Assembly (NCBI GenBank): GCA_005884715.1
Contig: VAZZ01000081.1
Span: forward strand, 1-12,641
Direction of reading: 5' to 3'
Source: Alphaproteobacteria bacterium
GTDB taxonomy: Bacteria; Pseudomonadota; Alphaproteobacteria; Rhizobiales; Aestuariivirgaceae
DNA length: 12,641 nucleotides
In this document: positions 6,995 through 12,641 of the stretch, piece after piece
How positions within the stretch are numbered: position 1 is the first letter of the stretch
Layout: each line of letters begins with the position of its first letter
Translations under genes and position numbers: made by a program
Notes under the pieces: generated by a model
What the model was told of the DNA's origin: nothing
Databases searched by the model: none
Seen by the model: the letters and a program-made list of their open reading frames with translations, nothing else

Positions 6995-7744
6995 ATGAAT
7001 TCGCCCGGTCAGGAAACTGGCGCGATGACTTTTCCACGCGAGCAGTATGAAGCATTGGAAAGTGCGGTGATGGAATCAGCGCGCGGGCGCTGGTTCCTTG
7101 CCGAATATGCCAAGCGCAATCGCGCCGCCGACACGACGATGCTGCTCGAAGCGCTGAAAAAGCTCGAAAACGTTGCGTCATTGACACCGGCAAAGGCCGA
7201 AAGGCCACAGCCCGATATCGATGAGCTGGCCTCCACCATCAAGGCTGCCAGGTCCGAGATCGCCTCGACCCACAACGACCTGTTGCCGGATGGCGGTTAC
7301 CTGCCTTCCGATGCAGCACTCTACGACCGCATTGCGCTCGATGCCCGCTTGGCCAGCAGCGAGATCGCCAGGCGCTCGATGAGCCTGCGTGTCATTGCCG
7401 GCGGCCTGAAGGCCGCAACGGTTGAGGAAGAGCATGTCGAGGCCGTCGAAGCCAATGCCAGATCTCTGGAGACGCTGTCCTGGTCGCAGGAAGTGTTGAG
7501 CGAGCGTATCGCCAAGGCCATGGGCCTGTTGAGCCATATTGATGAGGCCCTGACCGGCTTTTCGGCGGAGCCTGGAGCAAGCGCACCTGTCGAGCGCCAG
7601 ACGCCCTATTTCTCCCGTGATGAGGATCTGTTCGAGCCGGCGCCCGAAGCCGTGGCACAATCGCCATCCGCTCCCGAAAAGCCACGCATCGTCGTCATCC
7701 GCCGGTCCAAGGATGATCCCGTGGACATCCCGCTCTCGGGTTGA
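6995..7744 (+). CDS. Conserved alphaproteobacterial hypothetical protein with GRWFLAEYA motif
   Basis: 249 residues from ATG 6995, chosen because GGAG (6983-6986) sits 8 nt upstream. ATG 6977 would add MCGVIA without a ribosome-binding site, and ATG 7025 is a third option. The N-terminal block (YEALESAVMESARGRWFLAEYAKRNRAADT) is a stretch I recall from several alphaproteobacterial proteins, some annotated as CheZ-like. The middle (about 80-185) is helical. The C-terminal third is acidic and proline-rich, ending in RIVVIRRSKDDPVDIPLSG. The CheZ active-site pattern is not seen, so no phosphatase role is assigned. No signal peptide or membrane segment is present. It is divergent from the MFS gene and followed by a repeat-rich gap, so it is probably monocistronic. 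Function unknown. Confidence 0.7.
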   Translation: MNSPGQETGAMTFPREQYEALESAVMESARGRWFLAEYAKRNRAADTTMLLEALKKLENVASLTPAKAERPQPDIDELASTIKAARSEIASTHNDLLPDGGYLPSDAALYDRIALDARLASSEIARRSMSLRVIAGGLKAATVEEEHVEAVEANARSLETLSWSQEVLSERIAKAMGLLSHIDEALTGFSAEPGASAPVERQTPYFSRDEDLFEPAPEAVAQSPSAPEKPRIVVIRRSKDDPVDIPLSG

Positions 7745-7790
7745 GCTACTGCAACACTCTATATCCACACATTGCCGAGGGACTGCCGCC

Positions 7791-8010
7791 TTCCCCTCGC
7801 CCCGCTTTAGCGGGGAGAGGGAGGGACCCATTGCGAAGCAATGGGAGGGTGAGGGGCTTGCCGGGGAGTGCGCGCGATTTCCCGATCGAACAACGGAACA
7901 TAGATGAAGCGAATCTGCAACGCCCATTGCCCCTCACCCTTCCCGCCGCTTCGCGTCGGGCCCCTACCCTCTCCCCGCTGCGCTTCGCTTGCAGGGCGAG
8001 GGGAGAAGCT
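7791..8010. repeat. Inverted pair of REP-like palindromic units (BIME-like)
   Basis: The left unit (about 7791-7859) contains two hairpins: CCCCGCT/AGCGGGG at 7800-7815 and CCCATTGC-GAA-GCAATGGG at 7827-7845. The right unit (about 7930-8005) is its approximate reverse complement; both share CCCCTCGCCC, GGGAGAGGG and AGGGTGAGGGG when aligned in opposite orientation, with the hairpin loops diverged. A further small hairpin (CCCCG/CGGGG) lies at 8060-8076. The rest of the 7745-8105 gap holds no supported gene. Confidence 0.75.
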
Positions 8011-8105
8011 GAATAAGTGCAACGCGGGAAGCGCTGCTCGGGGGACAGAATTTTGTAGGCCCCGGCTTTCGCGGGGGTGACGGGCGGCGGGCTGATGGTT
8101 ATTCC

Positions 8106-9086
8106 TTACCTGCCGCTCAGAATATCCGCGAACAGCCTCGGATCGACATTGCCGCCTGAAGCGATGACCGCGATATTGCGACCTTCGGTCGGGATCTTTC
8201 GCGCCAGGATCGCTGCCAGCCCGACCGCTCCGCCGGGCTCGATCACCAGTTTCAGGTTTTCGAAGGCGAAGATCATGGCGCGTTTCACCTCCGCTTCGCT
8301 CACCACCAGTCCTGGCGCGAGCCGGGGCTGATTGATCGAGAAGGTGAGCTCTCCCGGCATCGGCGACAGCAGCGCATCGCAAATCGAGCCCGTCGTCTGG
8401 CTGTTGCGTTCGCGCTTGCCGCTTTTGAGCGAGCGGGCGTGATCGTCGAAGCCTTCGGGCTCGACGGTGTGGATTTTCGTGGCAGGCGATCGCGCCGAGA
8501 AAGCGAGCGCATTGCCGGCGGTCAGTCCGCCACCGCCTGCCGGGATGAGCACCGCATCGAACGTGATTTGGCGCTCGGCCCCCTGCTCGATCGCTTCCAG
8601 TCCTAGGGTGCCTTGCCCGGCGATAATCTCGGGATGTTCGAAAGGCGGCACGATGACGGCTTGGCGCTCGCCGGCAATGCGGCTCGCGATTGCCTCGCGG
8701 TCGTCGGTGGCGCGATCATAGGTCACCACTTCGGCGCCATAGGAACGTGTATTGGCCTGCTTGATCTGGGGTGTATCGGACGGCATCACGATGAGCGCCG
8801 GGAGCTTCATGATTTGCGCCGCAGCCGCAACACCTTGCGCATGGTTGCCGGAGGAATAGGCCACGACACCACCTTTGGCGCTCTCGCCCGACAGGCGTGA
8901 AATGCAGTTCCAGGCGCCACGGAACTTGAACGAGCCGGTGCGCTGCAGGCATTCCGCCTTCACCAGCACCCTTGCTCCGGCCAGCATATTGAGTGCCGGC
9001 GATTCAATTAAGGGCGTCAGGACGGACCGGTCCTTCAGGCGCTCGCGCGCTTCAAGGACGTCATCGATGGTGGGGATTTTCTTCAT
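8106..9086 (-). CDS. Threonine/serine dehydratase-like PLP enzyme (fold type II)
   Basis: 326 residues from ATG 9086 (MKKIPTIDDVLEARERL); the open frame extends 29 codons further without a family-like sequence. The PLP lysine is K54 in TGSFKFRGA. The substrate loop is SSGNHAQG (78-85), the phosphate-binding tetraglycine is 183-186 in PAGGGGLTAGN, and the C-terminal pyridine-nitrogen contact is the serine in ASGGN. PFEHPEIIAGQGTLGLE is also typical. There is no C-terminal ACT regulatory domain, so this is the short catabolic or non-allosteric type, removing ammonia from threonine, serine or a related hydroxy-amino acid. It could equally be a serine racemase-like or hydroxyectoine-pathway (EutB-like) enzyme; no neighbour supports that choice. 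Cytosolic. It is divergent from the 9180 gene. Confidence 0.85.
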   Translation of the reverse strand: MKKIPTIDDVLEARERLKDRSVLTPLIESPALNMLAGARVLVKAECLQRTGSFKFRGAWNCISRLSGESAKGGVVAYSSGNHAQGVAAAAQIMKLPALIVMPSDTPQIKQANTRSYGAEVVTYDRATDDREAIASRIAGERQAVIVPPFEHPEIIAGQGTLGLEAIEQGAERQITFDAVLIPAGGGGLTAGNALAFSARSPATKIHTVEPEGFDDHARSLKSGKRERNSQTTGSICDALLSPMPGELTFSINQPRLAPGLVVSEAEVKRAMIFAFENLKLVIEPGGAVGLAAILARKIPTEGRNIAVIASGGNVDPRLFADILSGR

Positions 9087-9179
9087 GGTGCAGCCACTTA
9101 GCCGATTTCTACCGGGCGCGCCATCGCCCGATTGTACCCTGATAATCCTTGAACGCGTCCCTCCCCTTCCCATATCAGA

Positions 9180-9497
9180 ATGCGCAATTGGATCGGAGGA
9201 AATACCAATGACATCGTCACAATCGCGCCATGGCCGCTGGACGCCGCTGATGTTCTCTGGGCTGGCCCCGTCGACACGCTTGCCGATGAGGGCGTGAAGA
9301 AATTTCGCGAAGCCTTTCGTGCGCGCAATGCCCCCAGAGGGTCAGGCAATGCCGCCTTTGATGCCTACAGGGCCGAAACGCTGAAACGGCTGGAAGCCGA
9401 GCAGGCCGAATTCGCCGACTATCTCAATCGCCTGAGGGAAGCGCGCGACCGCGAGGAGTTCGAGCGTTTCATGAATGAGCGCAAGCCGCAATCCTGA
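9180..9497 (+). CDS. DUF2852-type protein, N-terminally damaged or frameshifted
   Basis: 105 codons in the frame of ATG 9180. The second half (SGNAAFDAYRAETLKRLEAE, then a helix ending DREEFERFMNERK) matches the C-terminal pattern I recall for DUF2852. Family members normally begin with a W-x-PL motif followed by one membrane helix. Here the only strong ribosome-binding site, GGAGGAAA at 9195-9202, serves ATG 9208 in another frame. That frame reads RHGRWTPLM, like the family N-terminus, but stops at 9297. The expected membrane helix is missing from every frame. The gene thus looks like a DUF2852 gene with an internal deletion plus loss of frame, or an assembly error; it may be non-functional. 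An intrinsic terminator follows at 9524-9556. Confidence 0.5.
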   Translation: MRNWIGGNTNDIVTIAPWPLDAADVLWAGPVDTLADEGVKKFREAFRARNAPRGSGNAAFDAYRAETLKRLEAEQAEFADYLNRLREARDREEFERFMNERKPQS

Positions 9498-9523
9498 TTG
9501 AACCTCAAACCGCGTCATGCGAG

Positions 9524-9556
9524 AACCCGGCCTGAAGATCGAGGCCGGGTTTTTTG
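9524..9556 (+). terminator. Strong intrinsic terminator
   Basis: CCCGGCCT (9526-9533) pairs with AGGCCGGG (9542-9549) around an 8-nt loop, followed by six T (9550-9555). AA/TT pairs extend the stem base. It ends transcripts of the 9180 gene. It lies only 3 nt before the GGAG of the downstream SDR gene. Confidence 0.9.
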
Positions 9557-9569
9557 TTGGAGTGTTCGC

Positions 9570-10346
9570 ATGGATTTGGGATTGAAAGGCCGCACAGCCA
9601 TTGTTTGCGCCTCGAGCCGCGGCTTGGGCAAGGCCTGCGCTCTCTCGCTGGCGCGCGAGGGCGTCGATGTCGTCATCAATGGCCGTGACGAAAAGGTTCT
9701 CACCGCCACACGCGATGAGATCGCGAACGCGACCGGCGCGCGCGTGACCGCGGTCGCCGCCGATGTCGGTACCAGCCAGGGTCAGGATGCCCTGCTCGCC
9801 GCCTGTCCTTCGCCCGATATCCTGGTCAACAATAATGGCGGTCCGCCGCTCAGGGATTTCCGCGAACTTGATCGCAGCGCATTGCTCGCAGGCGTCGTCC
9901 AGAACATGGTGACGCCGATCGAGCTCATCCAGCGCGTCGTTCCCTCGATGCTGCAGAAGAAGTTCGGGCGCATCGTGAATATCACCTCGATATCGGTGAA
10001 GATGCCGATCCTCGGTCTCGATCTGTCGTCCGGTGCCCGCGCCGGCTTCACCGCCTTCATGGCGGGCCCGGCGCGTGATCTGGCGCAGCACAATATCACC
10101 GTCAATCATCTGCTGCCTGGCATGTTCGACACCGATAGTCTGCGCAATTCGACCGGCCGCATGGCAAAGATGCAGGGCAAGAGCGAGACGGAGATGGCCG
10201 CTCAGCGCAAGGCGGCGGTTCCGGCAAGACGCTTCGGCGAGGCCCATGAGATCGGCGAGATCTGCGCCTTCCTATGCTCGCTCCAGGCGGGCTACGTCAC
10301 CGGCCAGAGCATTCTGGTCGATGGCGGATTGTTCAACGCTGTGTAG
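9570..10346 (+). CDS. SDR-family oxidoreductase with non-canonical active site (3-oxoacyl-ACP reductase-like)
   Basis: 258 residues from ATG 9570, with GGAG 7 nt upstream (9559-9562). The cofactor-binding turn is ASSRGLG near residues 13-19. NNNGGPP (87-93) stands in for the usual NNAG. The active-site serine region is NITSIS (137-142). The usual YxxxK is replaced: alignment of SSGARAGF puts Ser153 and Arg157 at the Tyr and Lys positions. The C-terminal PGMFDTDSLR and GYVTGQSILVDGG are standard SDR features. I recall a group of bacterial SDRs with such a serine-x3-arginine substitution whose members are labelled 3-oxoacyl-ACP reductase without proof. Substrate unknown. A terminator lies immediately before its ribosome-binding site. 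Cytosolic. Confidence 0.85.
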   Translation: MDLGLKGRTAIVCASSRGLGKACALSLAREGVDVVINGRDEKVLTATRDEIANATGARVTAVAADVGTSQGQDALLAACPSPDILVNNNGGPPLRDFRELDRSALLAGVVQNMVTPIELIQRVVPSMLQKKFGRIVNITSISVKMPILGLDLSSGARAGFTAFMAGPARDLAQHNITVNHLLPGMFDTDSLRNSTGRMAKMQGKSETEMAAQRKAAVPARRFGEAHEIGEICAFLCSLQAGYVTGQSILVDGGLFNAV

Positions 10347-10375
10347 AGCGCGATGACTTCAAGTCGATGCACAAA

Positions 10376-10486
10376 CCCTCACCCTGAGGTGCGAGCGAAG
10401 CGAGCCTCGAAGGGTATGCCGCAACATTTTCGCTCTATCCTGATGGATGCTTCGAGGGCCGCTTCGCGGCCACCTCAGCATGAGGG
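10376..10486. repeat. Inverted pair of palindromic units, CCCTCA-CTGAGGTG type
   Basis: The left unit is 10376-10414 and the right unit 10448-10486. Reverse-complementing the right unit gives CCCTCA-xx-CTGAGGTG-xxxx-CGAAGCG-xx-CCTCGAAG, matching the left at all but about ten positions. Each unit has an inner GC hairpin. It resembles dispersed intergenic repeats common in rhizobial-order genomes. Confidence 0.75.
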
Positions 10487-10521
10487 TACTTCAAGAGATG
10501 ATTTCATCTACACCCATCACT

Positions 10522-10684
10522 CCCCTTCTCCCGTTGCGAAGCAATGGGAGAAGGTGGCCGAAGGCCGGATGAGGGCTCTTTCGTGAAATCTGCTGCGATT
10601 TTCTACGAGTATTCCTGCTGAGATAAAGAGCCCTCACCCGCCCTTCGGGCACCCTCTCCCATCCTTGCGGACGGGAGAGGGGGA
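10522..10684. repeat. Second inverted pair of palindromic units, TTGCGAAGCAATGGGAG type
   Basis: The left unit is 10522-10581 and the right 10625-10684. The inner ends match perfectly as GAGGGCTCTTT (10571-10581) and AAAGAGCCCTC (10625-10635). The left unit contains TTGCGAAGCAATGGGAG, also present in the 7800 repeat, so the two belong to one family. The remainder of 10685-10847 shows an 8-bp inverted repeat (GCGCCAGG 10729-10736, CCTGGCGC 10768-10775) around a GTGATCGATCAC palindrome, and no supported gene. Confidence 0.75.
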
Positions 10685-10847
10685 AAATTGGAAACATCAC
10701 GCCCGCCAAAAGCGCTAACGCGTCCCAGGCGCCAGGTGATCGATCACGCCCTGCCTTCCGCCAAAGGCCTGGCGCGAATTTTCTACTTCGATACCACCCG
10801 AGGCGTATGCAGTCTCTTTTGTCGGCGTGGCCCTCTCCCCGCTGACG

Positions 10848-11123
10848 TCATTTTGCCGGATCGACAATGACACGCTCGATTATCGAGTGGCGGAGCGGGC
10901 CGCCGTCTTCGCCGACCAGCTGCTTGGGAAGCACTCTGCCGAGAAGGACAAGGAATGGGCCGGGACATTCCTCGGCCTGCGTTTTCAGATACGCAACAAG
11001 CCCGCCATCTCCGCCCGCCTTGGTCGCAGCCTGGATAATGGCGTCCTTGAGCAAGGTGGTGGTGCTGTTGAGCGAGCCCTTGGGCCTGCCCCTGCCGGCG
11101 GCCGGATGTTTTTCAATGGACAT
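10848..11123 (-). CDS. Small GRPKGS-motif protein of unknown function
   Basis: 91 residues from ATG 11123 (MSIEKHPAAGRGRPKGSLN), with AGGGA about 6 nt upstream on the minus strand. The frame is open further upstream, but the extension has no family-like sequence. GRGRPKGS near residues 11-18 is AT-hook-like and basic. A helical segment follows (TTLLKDAIIQAATKAGG, then GLVAYLKTQAEECPGPFLVLLGRVLP), then a short tail with HSIIERVIV. I recall similar short proteins in alphaproteobacteria, sometimes near phage packaging genes, but no other phage gene is present here. DNA binding is a guess from the motif. It lies 173 nt downstream of the LysR gene on the same strand. Confidence 0.65.
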   Translation of the reverse strand: MSIEKHPAAGRGRPKGSLNSTTTLLKDAIIQAATKAGGDGGLVAYLKTQAEECPGPFLVLLGRVLPKQLVGEDGGPLRHSIIERVIVDPAK

Positions 11124-11296
11124 GGCGTCCCTTTCCACTGTGAGAGATTTATGAGTTCGAATGACTTGTGGGTATGCCGATCGGGCGACAGGATCGGCGG
11201 CCGATCTGATCAGCAGGCGCCTGCACTTGTCGGGCGCGCGCATCATCTGATCCTGATATTTCCCAACTCGCACGCTTACGCACACAATGTCAATCT

Positions 11297-12220
11297 TCAT
11301 TTGACCAGCGGGGTTCTTGCCGCTTCGTCCAGGATCCATTCCCGGAAAGATCGCACCAGCGGATCGTTCTGCGTTTCCATCCGCGAAATGACATAATAGG
11401 CGAATTGCGCCGGCCCCTTGATGGTGAGGGCGAAAGGTTGCACCAGCCGCACGGCCGCCAGATCATCGGACACGAGCGAGCTATCGCCCAGCGCCACCCC
11501 CTGCCCGTCGATGGCGGCCTGCAAGGCGAGCCCTGAATTGTCGAGATGGAGTCCCCTCGTCTCGTTGAAGTCGCTGACGCCGGCAGCCAGCATCCACATC
11601 CGCCAGTTGGGCCAGGTGACGCCTTGTCCGCTCCATTCCACGTGGATGAGCCGGTGCTGAAGCAGGTCGCGGGGATGCTGCAGCGGTTTCTTGGATGTGA
11701 GGAGTGCTGGACTGCAGACGGGAAAGATCGTGTTGTCGAACAATCGGTCGGCCCGATAGGCCGGATAATGTCCATTGCCGAACCTTATCGCGACATCGAT
11801 GTCATCCTGGGTGAAATCGCGCACCCTGTCGGAGACATCAAGCTGGACATCGGCACCGGGCGTCGTCTGCATATAGTCATCGAGCCTCGGCACCAGCCAT
11901 TTGGCGGCGATGGAAGTCGAGGCGCTGACCTTCAGGCGCGAAGCATCGCGCCCTCGCTGCAGCCGGCTTGCCGCGCGTCCAAGTCCATCGAGGGCCTCGC
12001 TCACCGCCGCATGGAGGATTTCTCCGGCAGGCGTCAGCCGCATCGAGCGGCTTGTCCGCTCGATGAGACGCTGGCCGAGCTGGTCCTCGAATTCCTTGAT
12101 CTGATGACTGATGGCGGCAGGGGTCAGATGAAGCTCCTCGGCCGCGCGGGTGAAATTGAGATGCCGTCCAGCCGCCTCGAATGCCCTGAGTGATCCGGTT
12201 CCCGGAATAAAGCGTGCCAT
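11297..12220 (-). CDS. LysR-family transcriptional regulator, GcvA-like
   Basis: 307 residues, standard LysR length. The N-terminal winged helix-turn-helix is clear: LRAFEAAGRHLNFTRAAEEL, HLTPAAISHQIKEFEDQLG, then RLIERTSRSMRLTPAGE (about residues 11-68). It matches the GcvA-like subgroup. An effector-binding domain follows from about residue 90 (LKVSASTSIAAKWLVPRLDDY; DVAIRFGNGHYP; FPVCSPALL). The start is ATG 12218-12220, with only a weak GAAG upstream. The effector is not predictable. The divergent neighbour is the DUF1127 gene, 120 nt away, which LysR proteins of this layout often control together with themselves; no T-N11-A operator was identified with confidence. Confidence 0.9.
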   Translation of the reverse strand: MARFIPGTGSLRAFEAAGRHLNFTRAAEELHLTPAAISHQIKEFEDQLGQRLIERTSRSMRLTPAGEILHAAVSEALDGLGRAASRLQRGRDASRLKVSASTSIAAKWLVPRLDDYMQTTPGADVQLDVSDRVRDFTQDDIDVAIRFGNGHYPAYRADRLFDNTIFPVCSPALLTSKKPLQHPRDLLQHRLIHVEWSGQGVTWPNWRMWMLAAGVSDFNETRGLHLDNSGLALQAAIDGQGVALGDSSLVSDDLAAVRLVQPFALTIKGPAQFAYYVISRMETQNDPLVRSFREWILDEAARTPLVK

Positions 12221-12340
12221 GGGTCGATCTTCAAATAGCGCTAACAGATGGTGTGAAAACTACTCGTTTGTCTGTGCAAATACAATGACCTACATCCATA
12301 TCATCAAAGCAGACTTAAATATCACTGAAAGGTAACGGTC

Positions 12341-12562
12341 ATGTCGAACACCAGCTTATATTCAATCCACCCGGCTCGTGAAGCCGCCAGTGGCTCATTT
12401 GTCCGGCGCGCCCTGAATTACCTGATCGAGCCGATTCAGCGCTTCAAGGCTATCAACGAACTGGAAGGCCTATCCGACCGCCAGCTCCGCGACATCGGCG
12501 TTGACCGGCGCCAGATCGAGGAGATCGCCGAGCGCGAGCTGACCTGGCTCAGGTCAAGATAG
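12341..12562 (+). CDS. DUF1127 small protein
   Basis: 73 residues. The C-terminal half carries the DUF1127 signature (LEGLSDRQLRDIGVDRRQIE, then EIAERELTWLRSR). AAAGG (12328-12332) lies 8 nt before the ATG. The N-terminal half is variable and includes a basic helix (FVRRALNYLIEPIQRFKAI). In Agrobacterium, DUF1127 proteins have been tied to phosphate and RNA-related regulation; the role here is unknown. It is divergent from the LysR gene. TACAAT at 12281-12286 could be a -10 box, but no convincing -35 lies upstream. Confidence 0.85.
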   Translation: MSNTSLYSIHPAREAASGSFVRRALNYLIEPIQRFKAINELEGLSDRQLRDIGVDRRQIEEIAERELTWLRSR

Positions 12563-12613
12563 GGAGAACAAATGTTCCCTTCGTCTTGAACGGAAATGGC
12601 CAATAGCGACAAC

Positions 12614-12638
12614 GGGTAACGAACAAAGTACCCTTTTT
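12614..12638 (+). terminator. Possible weak intrinsic terminator after the DUF1127 gene
   Basis: GGGTA (12614-12618) can pair with TACCC (12629-12633) across a 10-nt loop, followed by TTTTT. The stem is only 5 bp, so activity is uncertain. It lies 51 nt after the DUF1127 stop. Confidence 0.4.
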
Positions 12639-12641
12639 CTT

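Noticed and set aside
7746..8016. Short open frames on both strands in 7746-8016
   Set aside because: They are products of GC-rich palindromic repeats, with no ribosome-binding site or family features.
9342..10247. 301-codon minus-strand open frame opposite the SDR gene
   Set aside because: The plus strand encodes a complete SDR with ribosome-binding site and motifs; the minus product is Arg/Gly-rich without motifs.
10827..12193. Plus-strand open frames of 189 and 215 codons
   Set aside because: They are antisense to the GRPKGS protein and the LysR regulator, both of which have coherent family sequences and plausible starts.
1..12641. CRISPR array, tRNA, rRNA, transposase or integrase
   Set aside because: None was seen: there are no regularly spaced direct repeats, no cloverleaf with a CCA end, and no recombinase motifs.

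Overview
The window is GC-rich DNA with alphaproteobacterial, most likely Hyphomicrobiales (rhizobial-order), character. The signs are a very large 11-residue-repeat protein resembling the polar-growth GPR/RgsE family, a DUF2852-type protein, a DUF1127 protein, a GcvA-like LysR regulator, and several intergenic palindromic (REP/BIME-like) repeats. The order-level placement is an inference from gene content, not from a marker gene.

Layout. (1) Positions 1-3518 (+) carry the C-terminal part of one very large coiled protein. Its reading frame breaks twice. At about 1684 the break is a one-base deficit that can be read directly by aligning adjacent repeats. At 2937-2946 a G GGA AAA heptamer lies directly before an in-frame TAG and is followed after 5 nt by a strong GC hairpin. 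The -1 frame beyond it encodes the expected C-terminal domain and contains no ATG. That second junction either is a programmed -1 frameshift or marks a missing base. (2) 3531-5639 (+) holds dgcN and dgcA, the N-acetylation/racemisation pair of the DgcN-DgcA D-glutamate catabolic route. dgcN starts 12 nt after the large gene. (3) 5587-6786 (-) is an MFS transporter whose 3' end overlaps dgcA. (4) A perfect 13-bp inverted repeat lies between it and a divergent conserved hypothetical gene (6995-7744, +). (5) 7745-8105 is a repeat-filled gap, followed by a PLP-dependent threonine/serine dehydratase (8106-9086, -). (6) Divergent from it is a probably broken DUF2852-type gene (9180-9497, +), a strong intrinsic terminator, and an SDR oxidoreductase (9570-10346, +) lacking the usual Tyr-xxx-Lys pair. 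(7) 10347-10847 holds two further inverted repeat pairs. (8) 10848-12220 (-) holds a small GRPKGS-motif protein and a LysR regulator, with a divergent DUF1127 small protein at 12341-12562.

How the genes fit together. Only dgcN-dgcA form a clear pathway: D-glutamate is acetylated to N-acetyl-D-glutamate and then converted to the L form. The rest look like separately expressed housekeeping or accessory genes. No transposase, integrase, CRISPR array, tRNA or rRNA was seen. At least three inferred one-base deficits (two in the large gene, one in the DUF2852 gene) mean that assembly indels must be considered before any biological explanation of the frame breaks.
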